Positions 45,457 through 59,700 of a stretch of 64,000 bases of DNA are shown here, piece after piece. Position 1 is the stretch's first letter, and every line of letters starts with the position of its first letter. The position numbers were made by a program, and so were the translations under genes. A model generated the notes under the pieces. It ran no database searches and was not told the DNA's origin. It was given only the letters and a program-made list of their open reading frames with translations. The DNA is from Gonatopus flavifemur (Eukaryota; Arthropoda; Insecta; Hymenoptera; Dryinidae). The stretch spans positions 21,530,501 through 21,594,500 of the forward strand of contig JAFFJZ010000009.1 in assembly GCA_018340375.1 (NCBI GenBank), written 5' to 3'.

Positions 45457-45667
45457 CACAGAAAAAAGTATTTCTTTGGATCTAACAAATTGTTATTTGA
45501 ATAGGTTCAAAAAATATTTCTTTGACGCGAATGAATATTTTTTTCATCAAAAAAATGTATTATTTGATTTTTCCCCCAAGTAACAAATTTGTTTGTATCA
45601 AAGAAATATTCATTTGGACGTATTCAAATAACAATTTCTTAGATTCAAAAAAATGCTTTTTTCTGTG
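45457..45667. mobile_element. 211-bp hairpin MITE (CACAGAAAAAAG ends)
   Basis: CACAGAAAAAAGTATTTCTTT and CTTTTTTCTGTG are inverted ends; interior ACAAATTGTTATTTGAATA pairs with TATTCAAATAACAATTTCTT. It lies between mariner copy 2 and the large foldback element. Confidence 0.7.
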
Positions 45668-46429
45668 TGTATAATGTAATGAATTTGTTTGAAGGCATAA
45701 TAAGTTCAACTACATACATGATATTCCCTACTATTCATTATAGCTATTACCCCTGTGAACTTAGCCGGCAACTTTGAGGAAAAATTTTTTTTTCCATGCC
45801 AAAATGTGGTCCATCGTTTGTACCCCAATGTACCGTAACGATTTTTGTTTGTACCCTAAAGGAAAATAAGTTATAGGGGGTTGAAAAAAAAGTTTGCCGG
45901 CGACTTTTTCCGATTTTGATTATCTTGGGCTCATTGGGAAGAGGATGACGCGTAGATGTTTGTACCGATAAGGATTTTTGATTTTACCCCCAGGGAAAAA
46001 AGTTAGGGGCGATATTTCCGTTTTGAAGAGAGATGGAATAATTTTGACTGCGGAATCCGATTCCGGGGTGGGCGCCATTCAAGAATCATAGGTCATATGC
46101 CCATTTTATCACGGAGGGAGAGGATTAGGGGGGGTAACTTGATTTCAAAGCATAACAAAGGCATCCCGAGAGCGCAATCTGACTTCGGAGGAGGCGCCAT
46201 TCAACAATCACAATTCATGTACCCACGTTTCATCAACGAGGAGGGGAATTGGGTGGGAAGGGGGGGGGGGGTGATTTGTTCCGAAGCTTGACGGGAGTAC
46301 CCTTACGCAAAACCTGATTTCAAGGAGAGCGCCATACGACGATTACGGGTGATGTGGCCAGTGCATCACGGAGGATGGGAATGAAGAAGTGGGAGATTGT
46401 CTTACGAACAGTTACATGCCAGAGTATGA

Positions 46430-47205
46430 TTTCACCAAGTATCATCGTTTGTACCCTAAATCCGGATGAGATAGAGCATTTTGGAACTCCTAATCCTGTA
46501 ATTTTTCAAATTTCGGGAGCTATAAAATGACTTAGGAGAGTCCGGCAAAAATTCTGCCTGGATCACAATGATCCCCACATGCCAGAGTATGATTTCACCG
46601 AGTATCATCGTTTGTACCCTAAATCCAGATGAGATAGAGCATTTTGACACTCCTAATCCTGTAATTTTTCAACTTTCGGGAGCTATAAAATGACTTAGGA
46701 GAGTCCGGCAAAAATTCTGCGTGGATCACAATGATCCCCACATGCCAGAGTATGATTTCACCGAGTATCATCGTTTGTACCCTGAATCCAGATGAGATAC
46801 AGCATTTTGAAACTCCTAATCGTGTAATTTTTCAACTTTCGGGAGCTATAAAATGACTTAGGAGAGTCCGGCAGAAATTCTGCGTGGATGAAAATGATCC
46901 CCACATGCAAGAGTATGATTTCACCCAGTATCATCGATCGTACCCTGAATCCGGATGAGATAGAGCATTTTGAAACTCCAAATCCTTTAATTTTCAACTT
47001 TCGGGAGCTAAAAAACGACTCACGAGATTATCGCCGGAATTCTGCACGGTTGACAATCATCCCCACATGCAACAGTATGATTTCCCAGAATATCATTCCT
47101 TGTCCCCTAAATCCGGATGACGTAGAGCATTCCAAACCTCATAACCCCGTAATTTTGCAACTTTCGGGGCCTATAGATGGGCTTGGGGCATTCCGAGTGG
47201 GATTC
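46430..47205 (-). repeat. 163-bp satellite, ~5 copies, minus orientation
   Basis: TATCATCG marks occur at 46440, 46603, 46766, 46929 and (diverged) 47091, steps of 162-163 bp. Units are inverted relative to those to the right; the switch lies near 47205-47235. Confidence 0.92.
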
Positions 47206-47224
47206 TGCGTTAATGGGAATGTTT

Positions 47225-50200
47225 CAGACATGTGGGGATCCTTGTCATCCACGGAGAACTTCTGCCGGAATCTCCTAAGTCATTTTATAGCTCCCGAAAG
47301 TTACGAAATTACAAGTTTTTCAGTCTTGGAATGCTCTATCTCATCCGGCTTCAGGGTACAAACGATGATACTGGGTGAAATCATACTTTGCCATGTGGGG
47401 ATCATTGTCATCCACGAAGAACTTTTGCCGGAATCTCCTAAGTCATTTCATAGCTCCCGAAAGTTACGAAATTACAAGTTTTTCAGTCTTCTAATGCTCT
47501 ATCTCATCCGGATTTAGGGTACAAACGATGATACTTGATGGACTCATACTCTGGCATGTGGGGACCATTGTCATCCACGCAGGATTTTTGCCGGAATCTC
47601 CTAAGTCATTTTATAGCACCCGAAAGTTGAAAAATTACAGGATTAGGAGTTTCAAAATGCTCTTCCTCATCTGGATTTAGGGTACAAACGATGATACTTG
47701 ATGGAATCATACTCTGGCATGTGGGAATCATTGTCATCCACGCAGAATTTTTGCCGGACTCTCCTAAGTCATTTTATAGCTCCCGAAAGTTGAAAAATTA
47801 CACGATTAGGAGTTTCAAAATGCTGTATCTCATCTGGATTTGGGATACAAACGATGATACTCGGTGGAATCATACTCTGGCATGTGGTGATCATTGTGAT
47901 CCACGCAGAATTTTTGCCGGACTCTCCTAAGTCATTTTATAGCTCCCGAAAGTTGAAAAATTACACGATTAGGAGTTTCAAAATGCTGTATCTCATCTGG
48001 ATTTAGGATACAAACGATGATACTCGGTGAAATCATACTCTGGCATGTGGGGATCATTGTGATCCAGGCAGAATTTTTGCCGGACTCTCCTAAGTCATTT
48101 TATAGCTCCCGAAAGTTGAAAAATTACACGATTGGGAGTTTCAAAATGCTGTATCTCATCTCGATCCAGGGTACAAACGATGATACTGGGTGAAATCATA
48201 CTCTGGCATGTGGGGATCATCGTGATCCAGGCAGAATTTTCGCCGGAATCTCCTAAGTCATTTTATAGCACCCGAAATTTACGAAATTACAGGATTAGGA
48301 GTTTCAAAATGCTCTATCTCAACTGGATTCAGGGTACAAACGATGATACTTGGTGAAATCAGACTCTGGCATGTGGGGATCATCGGCATTGACGCGGAAT
48401 TTTTGCCGGAATCTCCTAAGTCATTTTATAGCTCCCGAAAGTTGAAAAATTACACGATTAGGAGTTTCAAAATGCTGTATCTCATCTGGATATAGGGTAC
48501 AAACGATGATACTCGGTGGAATTATACTCTGGCATGTGGTGATCATTGTGATCCACGCAGAATTTTTGCCGGACTCTCCTAAGTCATTTTATAGCTCCCG
48601 AAAGTTGAAAAATTACACGATTAGGGGTTTCAAAATGCTGTATCTCATCTGGATTCAGGGTACAAACGATGATACTTGATGAAATCATACTCTGGCATGT
48701 GGGGATCATCGGCATTGACGCAGAATTTTTGCCGGAATCTCCTAAGTCATTTTATAGCTCCCGAAAGTTGAAAAACTACAGGATTAGGAGTTTCAAAATG
48801 CTGTATCTCATCTGGATTCAGGGTACAAACGGTGATACTTGGTGAAATCATACTCTGGTATGTGGGGGTCATCGGCATTCACGCAGAATTTTTGCCGGAA
48901 TCTCCCAAGTCATTTTATAGCTCCCGAAAGTTGAAAAACTACAGGATTAGGAGTTTCAAAATGCTGTATCTCATCTGGATTTAGGGTACAAACGATGATA
49001 CTGGGTGAAATCATACTCTGGCATGTGGGGATCATTGTGATCCAGGCAGAATTTTTGCCGGAATCTCCTAAGTCATTTTATAGCTCCCGAAAGTTGAAAA
49101 ACTACAGGATTAGGAGTTTCAAAATGCTGTATCTCATCTGGATTTAGGGTACAAACGATGATACTGGGTGAGATCATACTCTGGCATGTAAGGATCATTG
49201 TGATCCAGGCAGAATTTTTGCCGGACTCTCCTAAGTCTTTTTATAGCTCACGAAAGTTGAAAAATTACAGGATTAGGAGTTTCAAAATGCTCTTCCTCAT
49301 CTGGATTTAGGGTACAAACGATGATACTGAGTGAAATCATACTCTGGCATGTGGGGATCATTGTGATCCAGGCGTATTTTTTGCCGGAATCTCCTAAGTC
49401 ATTTTCCAGCTCCCGAAAGTTACGAAATTACAAGTTTTTCAGTCTTGGAATGCTCTATCTCATCCGGATTCAGGGTACAAACGATGATACTAGGTGAAAT
49501 CATACTTTGCCATGTGGGGATCATTGTCATCCACGAAGAACTTTTGCCGGAATCTCCTGAGTCATTTCATAGCTCCCGAAAGTTACGAAATTACAAGTTT
49601 TTCAGTCTTCGAATGCTCTATCTCATCCGGATTTAGAGTACAAACGATGATACTTGATGAAATCATACTCTGGCATGTGGGGATCATTGTCATCCACGCA
49701 GGATTTTTGCCGGAATCTCCTAAGTCATTTTATAGCACCCGAAAGTTGAAAAATTACAGGATTAGGAGTTTCAAAATGCTCTTCCTCATCTGGATTTAGG
49801 GTACAAACGATGATACTTGGTGAAATCATACTCTGGCATGTGAGAATCATCGTCATCCACGCAGAATTTTCGCCGGAATCTCCTAAGTCATTTTATAGCT
49901 CCCGAAAGTTGAAGAATTACACGATTGGGAGTTTCAAAATGCTCTATCTCATCTGGATTCAGGGTACAAACGATGATACTGGGTGAAATCATACTCTGGC
50001 ATGTGGGGATCATCGTGATCCAGGCGTATTTTTTGCCGGAATCTCCTAAGTCATTTTATAGCTCCCGAAAGTTGAAAAACTACAGGATTAGGAGTTTCAA
50101 AATGCTGTATCTCATCTGGATTCAGGGTACGAACGATGATACTTGGTGAAATCATACTCTGGTATGTGGGGGTCATCGGCATTCACGCAGAATTTTTGCC

Positions 50201-53200
50201 GGAATCTCCCAAGTCATTTTATAGCTCCCGAAAGTTGAAAAACTACAGGATCAGGAGTTTCAAAATGCTGTATCTCATCTGGATTTAGGGTACAAACGAT
50301 GATACTGGGTGAGATCATACTCTGGCATGTAAGGATCATTGTGATCCAGGCAGAATTTTTGCCGGACTCTCCTAAGTCTCTTTATAGCTCCCGAAAGTTG
50401 AAAAATTACAGGATTAGGAGTTTCGAAATGCTCTTCCTCATCTGGATTTAGGGTACAAACGATGATACTCGGTGAAATCATACTCTGGCGTTTGGGAATC
50501 ATTGTCATCCACGCAGAATTTTTGCCGGACTCTCCTAAGTCATGTTATAGCTCCCGAAAGTTGAAAAAGTACACGATTAGGAGTTTCAAAATGCTGTATC
50601 TCATCTCGATTTAGGGTACAAACGATGATACTCAGTGAAATCATACTCTGGCATGTGGGGATCATCGTGATCCTGGCAGAATTTTTGCCGGAATTTCCTA
50701 AGTCATTTTATAGCTCCCGAAAGTTGAAGAATTACACGATTAGGAGTTTCAAAATGCTCTATCTCATCTGGATTCAGGGTACAAACGATGATACTGGGTG
50801 AAATCATACTCTGGCATGTGGGGATCATTGTGATCCAGGCGTATTTTTTGCTGGACTCTCCTAAGTCATTTTATAGCTCCCGAAAGTTGAAAAATTACAC
50901 GATTAGGAGTTTCAAAATGCTGTATCTCATCTGGATTTAGGGTACAAACGATGATACTCGGTGGAATCATACTCTGGCATATGGGGATCATCGTGATCCA
51001 CGCAGAATTTTTGCTGGACTCTCCTAAGTCATTTTATAGCTCCCGAAAGTTTAAAAATTACAGGATTAGGAGTTTCAAAATGCTCTATCTCATCTGGATT
51101 CAGGGTACAAACGATGATACTTGGTGAAATCATACTCTGGCATGTGGGGATCATTGTGATCTTGGGAGACCTTTTGCCGGACTCTCCTAAGTCATTTTAT
51201 AGCTCCCGAAAGTTGAAAAATTACAGGATTAGGAGTTTCAAAATGCTCTATCTCATCCGGATTCAGGGTACAAACGATGATCCCCGGTGAAATCATACTC
51301 TGGCATGTGGGGATCATTGTCATCCACGCAGAATTTTCGCCGGAATCTCCTAAGTCATTTTATAGCTCCCGAAAGTTGAAAAATTACACGATTAGGAGTT
51401 TCAAAATGCTGTATCTCATCTGGATTCAGGGTACAAACGATGATACTGGGTAAAATCATACTCTGGCATGTGGGGATCATTGTGATCCAGGCGTATTTTT
51501 TGCCGGAATCTCCTAAGTCATTTTATAGCTCCCGAAAGTTACGAAATTACAAGTTCTTCAGTCTTGGAATGCTCTATCTCATCCGGATTCAGGGTACAAA
51601 CGATGATACTAGGTGAAATCATACTTTGCCATGTGGGGATCATTGTCATCCACGAAGAACTTTTGCCGGAATCTCGTAAGTCATTTCATAGCTCCCGAAA
51701 GTTACGAAATTACAAGTTTTTCAGTCTTGGAATGCTCTATCTCATCCGGATTGAGAGTACAAACGATGATACTCGGTGAAATCATACTCTGGCATGTGGG
51801 GATCATCGGCATTCACGCAGAATTCTTGCCGGAATCTCCTAAGTCATTTTATAGCACCCGAAAGTTGAAAAATTACAGGATTAGGAGTTTCAAAATGCTC
51901 TTCCTCATCTGGATTTAGGGTACAAACGATGATACTCGGTGAAATCATACTCTGGCATGTGAGGATCATCGTGATCCAGGCAGAATTTTCGCCGGAATCT
52001 CCTCAGTCATTTTATAGCACCCGAAAGTTACGAAATTACAACTTCTTTGACTTCAAATCCTCTATCTCATCCGGATTTAGGGTACAAACGAAGATACCGG
52101 GTGAAATCATACTCTGGCATGTGGGGATCATTGTGATCCAGGCAGAATTTTTGCCGGACTCTCCTAAGTCTCTTTATAGCTCCCGAAAGTTGAAAAATTA
52201 CAGGATTAGGAGTTTCGAAATGCTGTTCCTCATCTGGATTTAGGGTACAAACGATGATACTCGGTGAAATCATACTCTGGCATGTGGGAATCATTGTCAT
52301 CCACGCAGAATTTTTGCCGGACTCTCCTAAGTCATTTTATAGCTCCCGAAAGTTGAAAAATTACACGGTTAGGAGTTTCAAAATGCTGTTCCTCATCTCT
52401 ATTTAGGGTACAAACGATGATACTCGGTGAAATCATACTCTGGCATGTGGGGATCATCGGCATTCACGCAGAATTTTTGCCGGAATCTCCTAAGTCATTT
52501 TATAGCTCCCGAAAGTTGAAAAATTACACGATTAGGAGTTTCAAAATGCTGTATCTCATCTGGATTTAGGGTAAAAACGATGATACTCGGTGGAATCATA
52601 CTCTGGCATATGGGGATCATCGTGATCCACGCAGAATTTTTGCTGGACTCTCCTAAGTCATTTTATAGCTCCCGAAAGTTTAAAAATTACAGGATTAGGA
52701 GTTTCAAAATGCTCTATCTCATCTGGATTCAGGGTACAAACGATGATACTCGGTGAAATCATACTCTGGCATGTGGGGATCATTGTGATCCAGGCAGACC
52801 TTTTGCCGGACTCTCCTAAGTCATTTTATAGCTCCCGAGAGTTGAAAAATTACAGGATTAGGAGTTTCAAAATGCTGGATCTCATCCGGATTCAGGGTAC
52901 AAACGATGATGCTCGGTGAAATTATACTCTGGCATGTGGGGATCATTGTCATCCACGCAGAATTTCCGCCGGAATCTCCTAAGTCATTTTATAGCTCCCG
53001 AAAGTTGAAAAATTACACGATTAGGAGTTTCAAAATGCTCTTCCTCATCTGGATTTAGGGTACAAACGATGATACTTGGTGAAATCATACTCTGGCATGT
53101 GGGAATCATTGTCATCCACGCAGAATTTTTGCCGGACTCTCCTAAGTCATTTTATAGCACCCGAAAGTTACGAAATTACAACTTTTTTGACTTCAAATGC

Positions 53201-53590
53201 TGTATCTCATCTGGATTTAGGGTACAAACGATGATACTCGCTGAAATCATACTCTGGCATGTGGGGATCATTGTGATTCACGCAGAATTTTTGCCGGACT
53301 CTCCTAAGTCATTTTATAGCTCCCGAAAGTTGAAAAATTACAGGATTAGGAGTTTCAAAATGCTCTTTCTCATCTGGATTTAGGGTACAAACGATGATAC
53401 TTGGTGAAATCATACTCTGGCATGTGGGAATCATTGTCATCCACGCAGAATTTTTGCCGGACTCTCCTAAGTCATTTTATAGCTCCCGAAATTTGAAAAA
53501 TTACAGGATTAGGAGTTCCAAAATGCTCTATCTCATCCGGATTTAGGGTACAAACGATGATACTTGGTGAAATCATACTCTGGCATGTAA
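47225..53590 (+). repeat. 163-bp satellite, ~39 copies, plus orientation
   Basis: The mark GGTACAAACGATGATAC occurs at 47518, 47681, then 47843, 48006, 48170, 48333 and so on with a step of 162-164 bp to the right arm. Each unit has CTCTGGCATGTGGGGATCAT, TTTTTGCCGGACTCTCCTAA and TTATAGCTCCCGAAAGTTG. GGATCATTGTGATCC gives a small palindrome in many units. The period is not a multiple of three, so frames of 60-210 codons here are artefacts. Subtypes (GATCC versus CATCC; TTGAAAAATTACA versus TACGAAATTACAAG) recur in blocks, suggesting amplification of multi-unit segments. Confidence 0.95.
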
Positions 53591-54253
53591 CTGTTCGTAA
53601 GACAATCTCCCACTTCTTCATTCCCATCCTCCGTGATGCACTGGCCACATCACCCGTAATCGTCGTATGGCGCTCTCCTTGAAATCAGGTTTTGCGTAAG
53701 GGTACTCCCGTCAAGCTTCGGAACAAATCACCCCCCCCCCTTCCCACCCAATTCCCCTCCTCGTTGATGAAACGTGGGTACATGAATTGTGATTGTTGAA
53801 TGGCGCCTCCTCCGAAGTCAGATTGCGCTCTCGGGATGCCTTTGTTATGCTTTGAAATCAAGTTACTCCCCCTAATCCTCTCCCTCCGTGATAAAATGGG
53901 CATATGACCCATGATTCTTGAATGGCGCCCACCCCGGAATCGGATTCCGCAGTCAAAATTATTCCATCTCTCTTCAAAACGGAAATATCGCCCCTAACTT
54001 TTTTCCCTGGGGGTAAAATCAAAAATCCTTATCGGTACAAACATCTACGCGTCATCCTCTTTCCAATGAGCCCAAGATCATTAAAATCGGAAAAAGTCGC
54101 CGGCAAACTTTTTTTTCAACCCCCTATAACTTATTTTCCTTTAGGGTACAAACAAAAATCGTTACGGTACATTGGGGTACAAACGATGGACTACATTTTG
54201 GCATGGAAAAAAAAATTTTTCCTCAAAGTTGCCGGCTAAGTTCACAGGGGTAA

Positions 54254-54970
54254 AAATTCGTCGGGTTTTCTTTCAAATTCCATATTTTCAGCATGCAAAA
54301 CTATTGCCGCACCATTGTATCTGGCATAGATCGTGTCCTCAATATCTACTCTTTCAAACCCCGTTGGAATTTTTCGGAAATTCAAAATGGCGGCGTCAAT
54401 ATGGTCGTTAGAACATTGAAAAAATTGCGAGAAATCATATTATTCATGATTTCAATGGAAATAGCTGAAACAGTTGCCAATTTCGTTGTGGTCTCATTAG
54501 GTAATGATAGCTGACCAGAAAAGTTTGCACTTTATGATTAATTCGTCATGTCGTGAACACAAGTCAAGGAAAGATTGTGATTTTCATCGTTATGAAATCG
54601 GAAATTGATTGGTCTCCTAAAAGTGCTCATCAAGTTTTTTTTTAATATACGATATTGAATCAGTCCTATTTATATAGGTATATCTCATTCACACCCAAAT
54701 CATCAAAGTTCATTGAGCGCTCACGGAATATAGAAAATTTGTGAATATCATCTAAATTGATGCGACGTTGATTTCTACTGAAAATGTTGAAAATACAAGT
54801 GGGAAAGCTGCAATGATTATTCATAAAACTTCAACTGCAGTGATGTGAAGTATTTTTTGGTAAGTTATCTTGTATCAATACAGCCTGAGAGGTTGTGCGG
54901 GTCAAAACACTTTTGAAACATATTAGTAAGATGCTCCATGCAACACGAGAAGAACTATTGAATAATGATT
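54254..54970. other. no gene; relic of the GGCGGATCCAATATGG-type repeat
   Basis: AAATTCAAAATGGCGGCGTCAATATGG at 54380 (in two parts) recalls the Transib-arm repeat. The rest shows nothing I can name. Confidence 0.35.
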
Positions 54971-54977
54971 AATTTCT

Positions 54978-55115
54978 CTGGTGAAAGGGAAACGTGTACA
55001 GCGTGTAGGAAAAGTATACGGAAAGTTGACGGAGCGTGTACTGAACGTGAACTGGAACATTTTGGGCGTAGAATTGTCCCAGACTACGCTCCCTACACGC
55101 TGTCATTTTCACCAG
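54978..55115. mobile_element. 138-bp hairpin MITE (CTGGTGAAA ends)
   Basis: CTGGTGAAAGGGAAACGTGT...AGCGTGTAGG on the left pairs with CCCTACACGCTGTCATTTTC...ACCAG on the right. No target duplication identified. Confidence 0.6.
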
Positions 55116-55879
55116 GGTTTTTAGGAACAATATTCTTGGACTTATGTTTGGATGTTGAATTTTAGACATATATTCATGGAAACCCTTTGTAACTGTATAA
55201 CCTTAAGTGATATGTGGGTCAGAATAAGATGCGGCTGAAATATGTGTATTTCTGCCTTGTTGAATTTAAATCAATGCGCACATATTCTTGATGAGAACGT
55301 AATAAGGTTCTTATTAGTTCAAGTGAAGTAAAATTTCAATGCAAATTACTGTCAATACAATAATATTCAAACGCGGAAACCAGATGCCTACGAAACGTTC
55401 AGTATGTTTAGGCGATATGGAGGATTCATGGTAAGCACGTGGAAAACATGTCCAACACAACATGTCTCCTACGTTCCCAATTTCAGGTTACAAGGGCGGA
55501 CATTTCTATTTGCATGAATGCGCCTAGAATATGGATGACACAATCTAATACATGCACGGAAAGACCGAGCATATCATTCTTTGTTAAATATTGATCAATG
55601 TTTCGTAAATGCAATGCGAATTTTGGGAAAAAGTGACAACTGTGACAATTATTGATGGTGTTTTTATAAAATTTAATATCATGATAATATTGTATATGAA
55701 TGTCCGAGGTTAACAATTCATAGTCAGAATACCAATCAATCATATATATTATAAGAAAAATTCAAGATAGGAAAATATAATAGTCATAATAGTGAACCGT
55801 GACAATTTCTTTATAAGAATAGGTTATTCGACCGCTATAATTTGATAAAAATATACGATGTATTAATATCGTAACTATC

Positions 55880-56107
55880 TATGAGTTAAAAGTATAGTGA
55901 AACTCCGAACGTTTCTAAGTACCGCCACTAAATACTTTGAGTGTAAGTACCAAAGATTCGTAGTCAAGTTGTTAAAGTTATCGACGAATCTCTCCGAGTG
56001 TTTCCGAAGTCAAGAAAACGACATGATGACTGACCACATATATGCATACAACTGCAACAGTTCGTTCCCGCCGAAGAAAACACCGTAAAGTGTATATTTA
56101 TCGCAAG
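55880..56107 (+). other. possible 5' untranslated exon of the 517-aa gene
   Basis: A strong donor CAAG then GTAAGC lies at 56107/56108. The DNA before it has a short frame ending at 56088, so it would be untranslated or hold an upstream frame. The first coding exon has its own acceptor at 56692. Confidence 0.35.
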
Positions 56108-56703
56108 GTAAGCAGCATTATTTCATATCATCCTATGATTATAATTATCAATTGATTGACATATAATCTTCATTTTCATTATAAGTTTCCGAATTCAAGA
56201 TGACATTATATTAGTAGATTTTGAGGATATGTTTTTGTTTGAATAGACGTTTTGAGGTTAGAAAATTGAAAATATGTAAAGTATATTTGCCGGTAACAAA
56301 ACAAAACAAGTTCACGTGATCATTTTTTCGCAATTTTTCAATTTTCATTATTGTAAAAGTGGAATAATCGTTTGAGATAGGAATGCATTAGGATAGCTAT
56401 GGTTCAAATGAACAATTTGATACCGCAGATTTGTGAAAGATCGCGACCGAGAACATTTTTTGTAATAAAAAAAAGAATTACTTAATCGTGTTACTTGTTA
56501 CGTTTTGACATGTCACCGACAATATGATTGATAAAATCAAAACATTCAATCAACTTTTTGTTGCATTATTTCTCGAATAACAGCAGGAATGTATATACGT
56601 TTATTTTTTATAACAAGAATATATTAGCAAATTCCCAAAAATATTAGCTAAATGGATTATGTTATTTATAACTCATTTGAATTTGTGTGTAGCTGAATTT
56701 TTG

Positions 56704-59700
56704 ATGGAGAAACTTATTTGTGAAAGAATGGAGGTAAGACTTTTTCACAAACTTTCGCTGAAACTTTGAAGGATCCAAAGGAAAGCAATACGTTCATTCC
56801 CCAAAATGTGAAGCATCAGGTTTTCCAAACTTTTATGTACCAATTTATCTGTCATTCAATATCATATCCCTAATACATTGTCGATGTTCGTACAGGTAGC
56901 GTATTTATAATTGTATTTTATATTCGTAAATGTTTCAGAACCTGCCAATTGAAATTGTTGGCTTGCAAAACATCTCATCAAATACAGAAGAAGTGCAAGT
57001 ATGTACACGAAGAATATAATATGTCACAAATTACTATGAAGAAGTTGTAACGAAGGATTGAACCGTGTAAAGATGGAAATGAATTTGAAATTGGCTATAA
57101 ACTACCGTGATAATGTTTGTTATATAGTGCTAAGATTTTGACAATTTGACAACTAACTTTTTTGACAATTTCTCATAGTGAATTAAGCTAAGATCGTACG
57201 ATTTCGTCTCATGTGGTTAATCTGTATCCTCGTTGGTATTTTTTCGTAGTCATTTCAAATATAATATTCCCTCCGTGTAAAGCATGTAATCTTGTAAAAT
57301 AATACCAATTTCTTAAACAATATTTTCCATGATACTAATTTTACTTTTATTGAAAAATTCAAATGTCATTAATATTTCCCAGTTCTATATTTTCTGTTTC
57401 ATTTTTTATAGTCATTCGGCGTATTAGATATTGAACATATTGATGAAAATCATACGACACGAGGATCATCACCCAGTCATCCGGTGGAAGTACTGCCTCA
57501 AGAACAGAGCGATGCAGCAAACGTGAAAGTATCTAACGAGCAAACAAAAAGCAGTTCATGTGAATCTGTAAGTCTAAACGTAGTTTTCATCTTTCTCTAT
57601 AAGATCTTTTTCTAATGTTTTTTGAAAAGTCTATCATTTCTTTGTACACTGTGGAAAATATTCGGATTTCTCCTATACACACAGTGTATGAATTTTTCTA
57701 CTTCTGTACGGGAAATGAATTTTCTATGACATGTATAAGAATTTCCATATAACAATATGGAAATTCACATTTGGTTAGGATTTTTTCCATGAATCGATGA
57801 GAAATCCCTTGTAAATCCATATGATTTTTTCTATACAGTGCATATTTTAATGACTTCATCCAAATATTGGTAAAGCTTCCCATAAAAATTTCTCACAACG
57901 CATGAAATAATAATGTTTCTTCTCTTATAATGTTCCAGAATTTGTTGGAATTTTTACAATCTGATACTGATGGGAAATTGGTTTTGGCTCATTATAACCT
58001 ACATCAATGCTTAAATAAAGAGACTCGTGGCATCCTCACCAGATGCATCATTAGGAAATTCAAAGATGATGCCATAAAATCCCTACCTGTCGGTGAAAAA
58101 CTCGAGAAATTTCAGTGAGTGATTATTTGGAAATAATTTCTTATCATCAATTTGTAAAACGGAATTTCATAAATTTCTATAACACTTTCAAATACCTCAT
58201 GAATCTCGAAAATTCGTCGAATTTTTTTATTGCTCATGTACATCAAAATAAGAGCGAACATGCGGAAAATTATATATTTCATTTGTTTCCTTTATACAGA
58301 TTTATAAATGATTATAAGGGTTTTGAAAATTCAAAATGTTCATGAAAAATAATCAAGGCAAAAACATGAGATAAATATTTTGACATTAGAAAAAGAGTGA
58401 AGGGAGTGTTCTTTGAGTTGAATAATAAATATAAATTTTGATTCTTCCAGTATATCATCAAAAACTTACATCGCATTGTCTAAAGCAATTTCTACAATAT
58501 TTCCGGGTGAAGCCGCCAGCACATATTATGTTCCATATACAAATGAAAACGGATTAAAAGTCCCCATCACTGGTACTCTATGGGCTAATTATACGCATAC
58601 TATAGAAGTTCTGAGGAAGAAGAATCTTCTCTTGCCTCCAAAATCAAAAATCAAAACAGATACAGTCGTCGAGGCAACTAATGGTAATCATATTTATTAA
58701 TGAAACTTTTTTAGAAACTATATTGTTGAACAAATATAATTCATAAACATGTATTTGAAATTTGGTAGATCAACGTATCACAACTGCTCTCGATGAATTA
58801 GAAAATTCATTGGATGCCAAAATCATACGCACTAACTGGGAAATCACTGTCACAGCAAGAAGAGCTCTATTTACCGTCCAAAAAATCAAAATCTCCGACT
58901 ATATCAACAGATTCCCATGTTTGAAAGGAAGCGAAGCGCCTCAATTGGTATGGTATTTTCATGAATGAATCCAGTTGAATCACTCAAACTAAAATAATTT
59001 GTAAAATGTCTCGAACAGATCCCTTGCGAGTTACCAAAACCAGTTCTAAATTTTGATATAACTATTTTAGAAAATTGGATAGATTTATATTTTCAAAAAG
59101 GAATAGAATTCAGTTGATGAATTAAATTTTTATTTCACTTGAAATGAAGACAGATTTATAAATATTTGTATTTTTTTTTCTTCAGATTCTTTTTCAGCTC
59201 TACATGAATATCCATATTTTTGTTCGTGATAATCAGTCATTCCAGTTTAATTGTTCTTGCAATATTCTTTGTAGTTTGAGGTGGACTTCGAAGTACTCCA
59301 TCCAGGGAAATCCGAATTATTAAAAACTAGATGGCCAATAGTGAAAGAAGTTTTGATCAAACAATTACAAGGGAGGGAGACATCTAAAATAAAAAACGCC
59401 GACGACAAAGCGCTTATAAAATTAATACCAATCCTAGACCAGAGTAAGTTTATATTATACAATATCATTAATGCTCTACACTGAAGGAAACATTAGTCAT
59501 CAGAACTATCTTTCCACTTGAATTTGCAGTTATCATACCTGTGCTTCATTTTTTGCAATTACATACAATATTTCGATCATCAAATATAAATACACTAACT
59601 ACAATTAAGAATTTTCGTTCTATATTTTTGCAGACGCACAAGATGTTGTAATCCTCCATTTGCTTCAGACACTCATCGGTATAGATAGATCTGGGAAAAG

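Larger units (their letters stand above)
45750..54250. mobile_element. 8.5-kb foldback element with ~0.68-kb inverted arms and satellite interior
   Basis: Starts CCCCTGTGAACTTAGCCGGC and ends with its complement GCCGGCTAAGTTCACAGGGG, with TA on both sides (45748-45749, 54251-54252). Left arm 45750-~46430 and right arm ~53585-54250 are inverted copies of over 95% by eye, including a G-run/C-run of ten or more. Everything between is a 163-bp satellite. No transposase is present, so movement, if any, used another element's enzyme. Long arms plus repeats resemble Foldback/Galileo-type elements in form only. Confidence 0.9.

Noticed and set aside
46888..53383. Open frames of 60-209 codons on both strands in the 46-53 kb region
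   Set aside because: They read through satellite units of 163 bp, shift frame each unit and show the same peptide repeatedly. No independent coding evidence.
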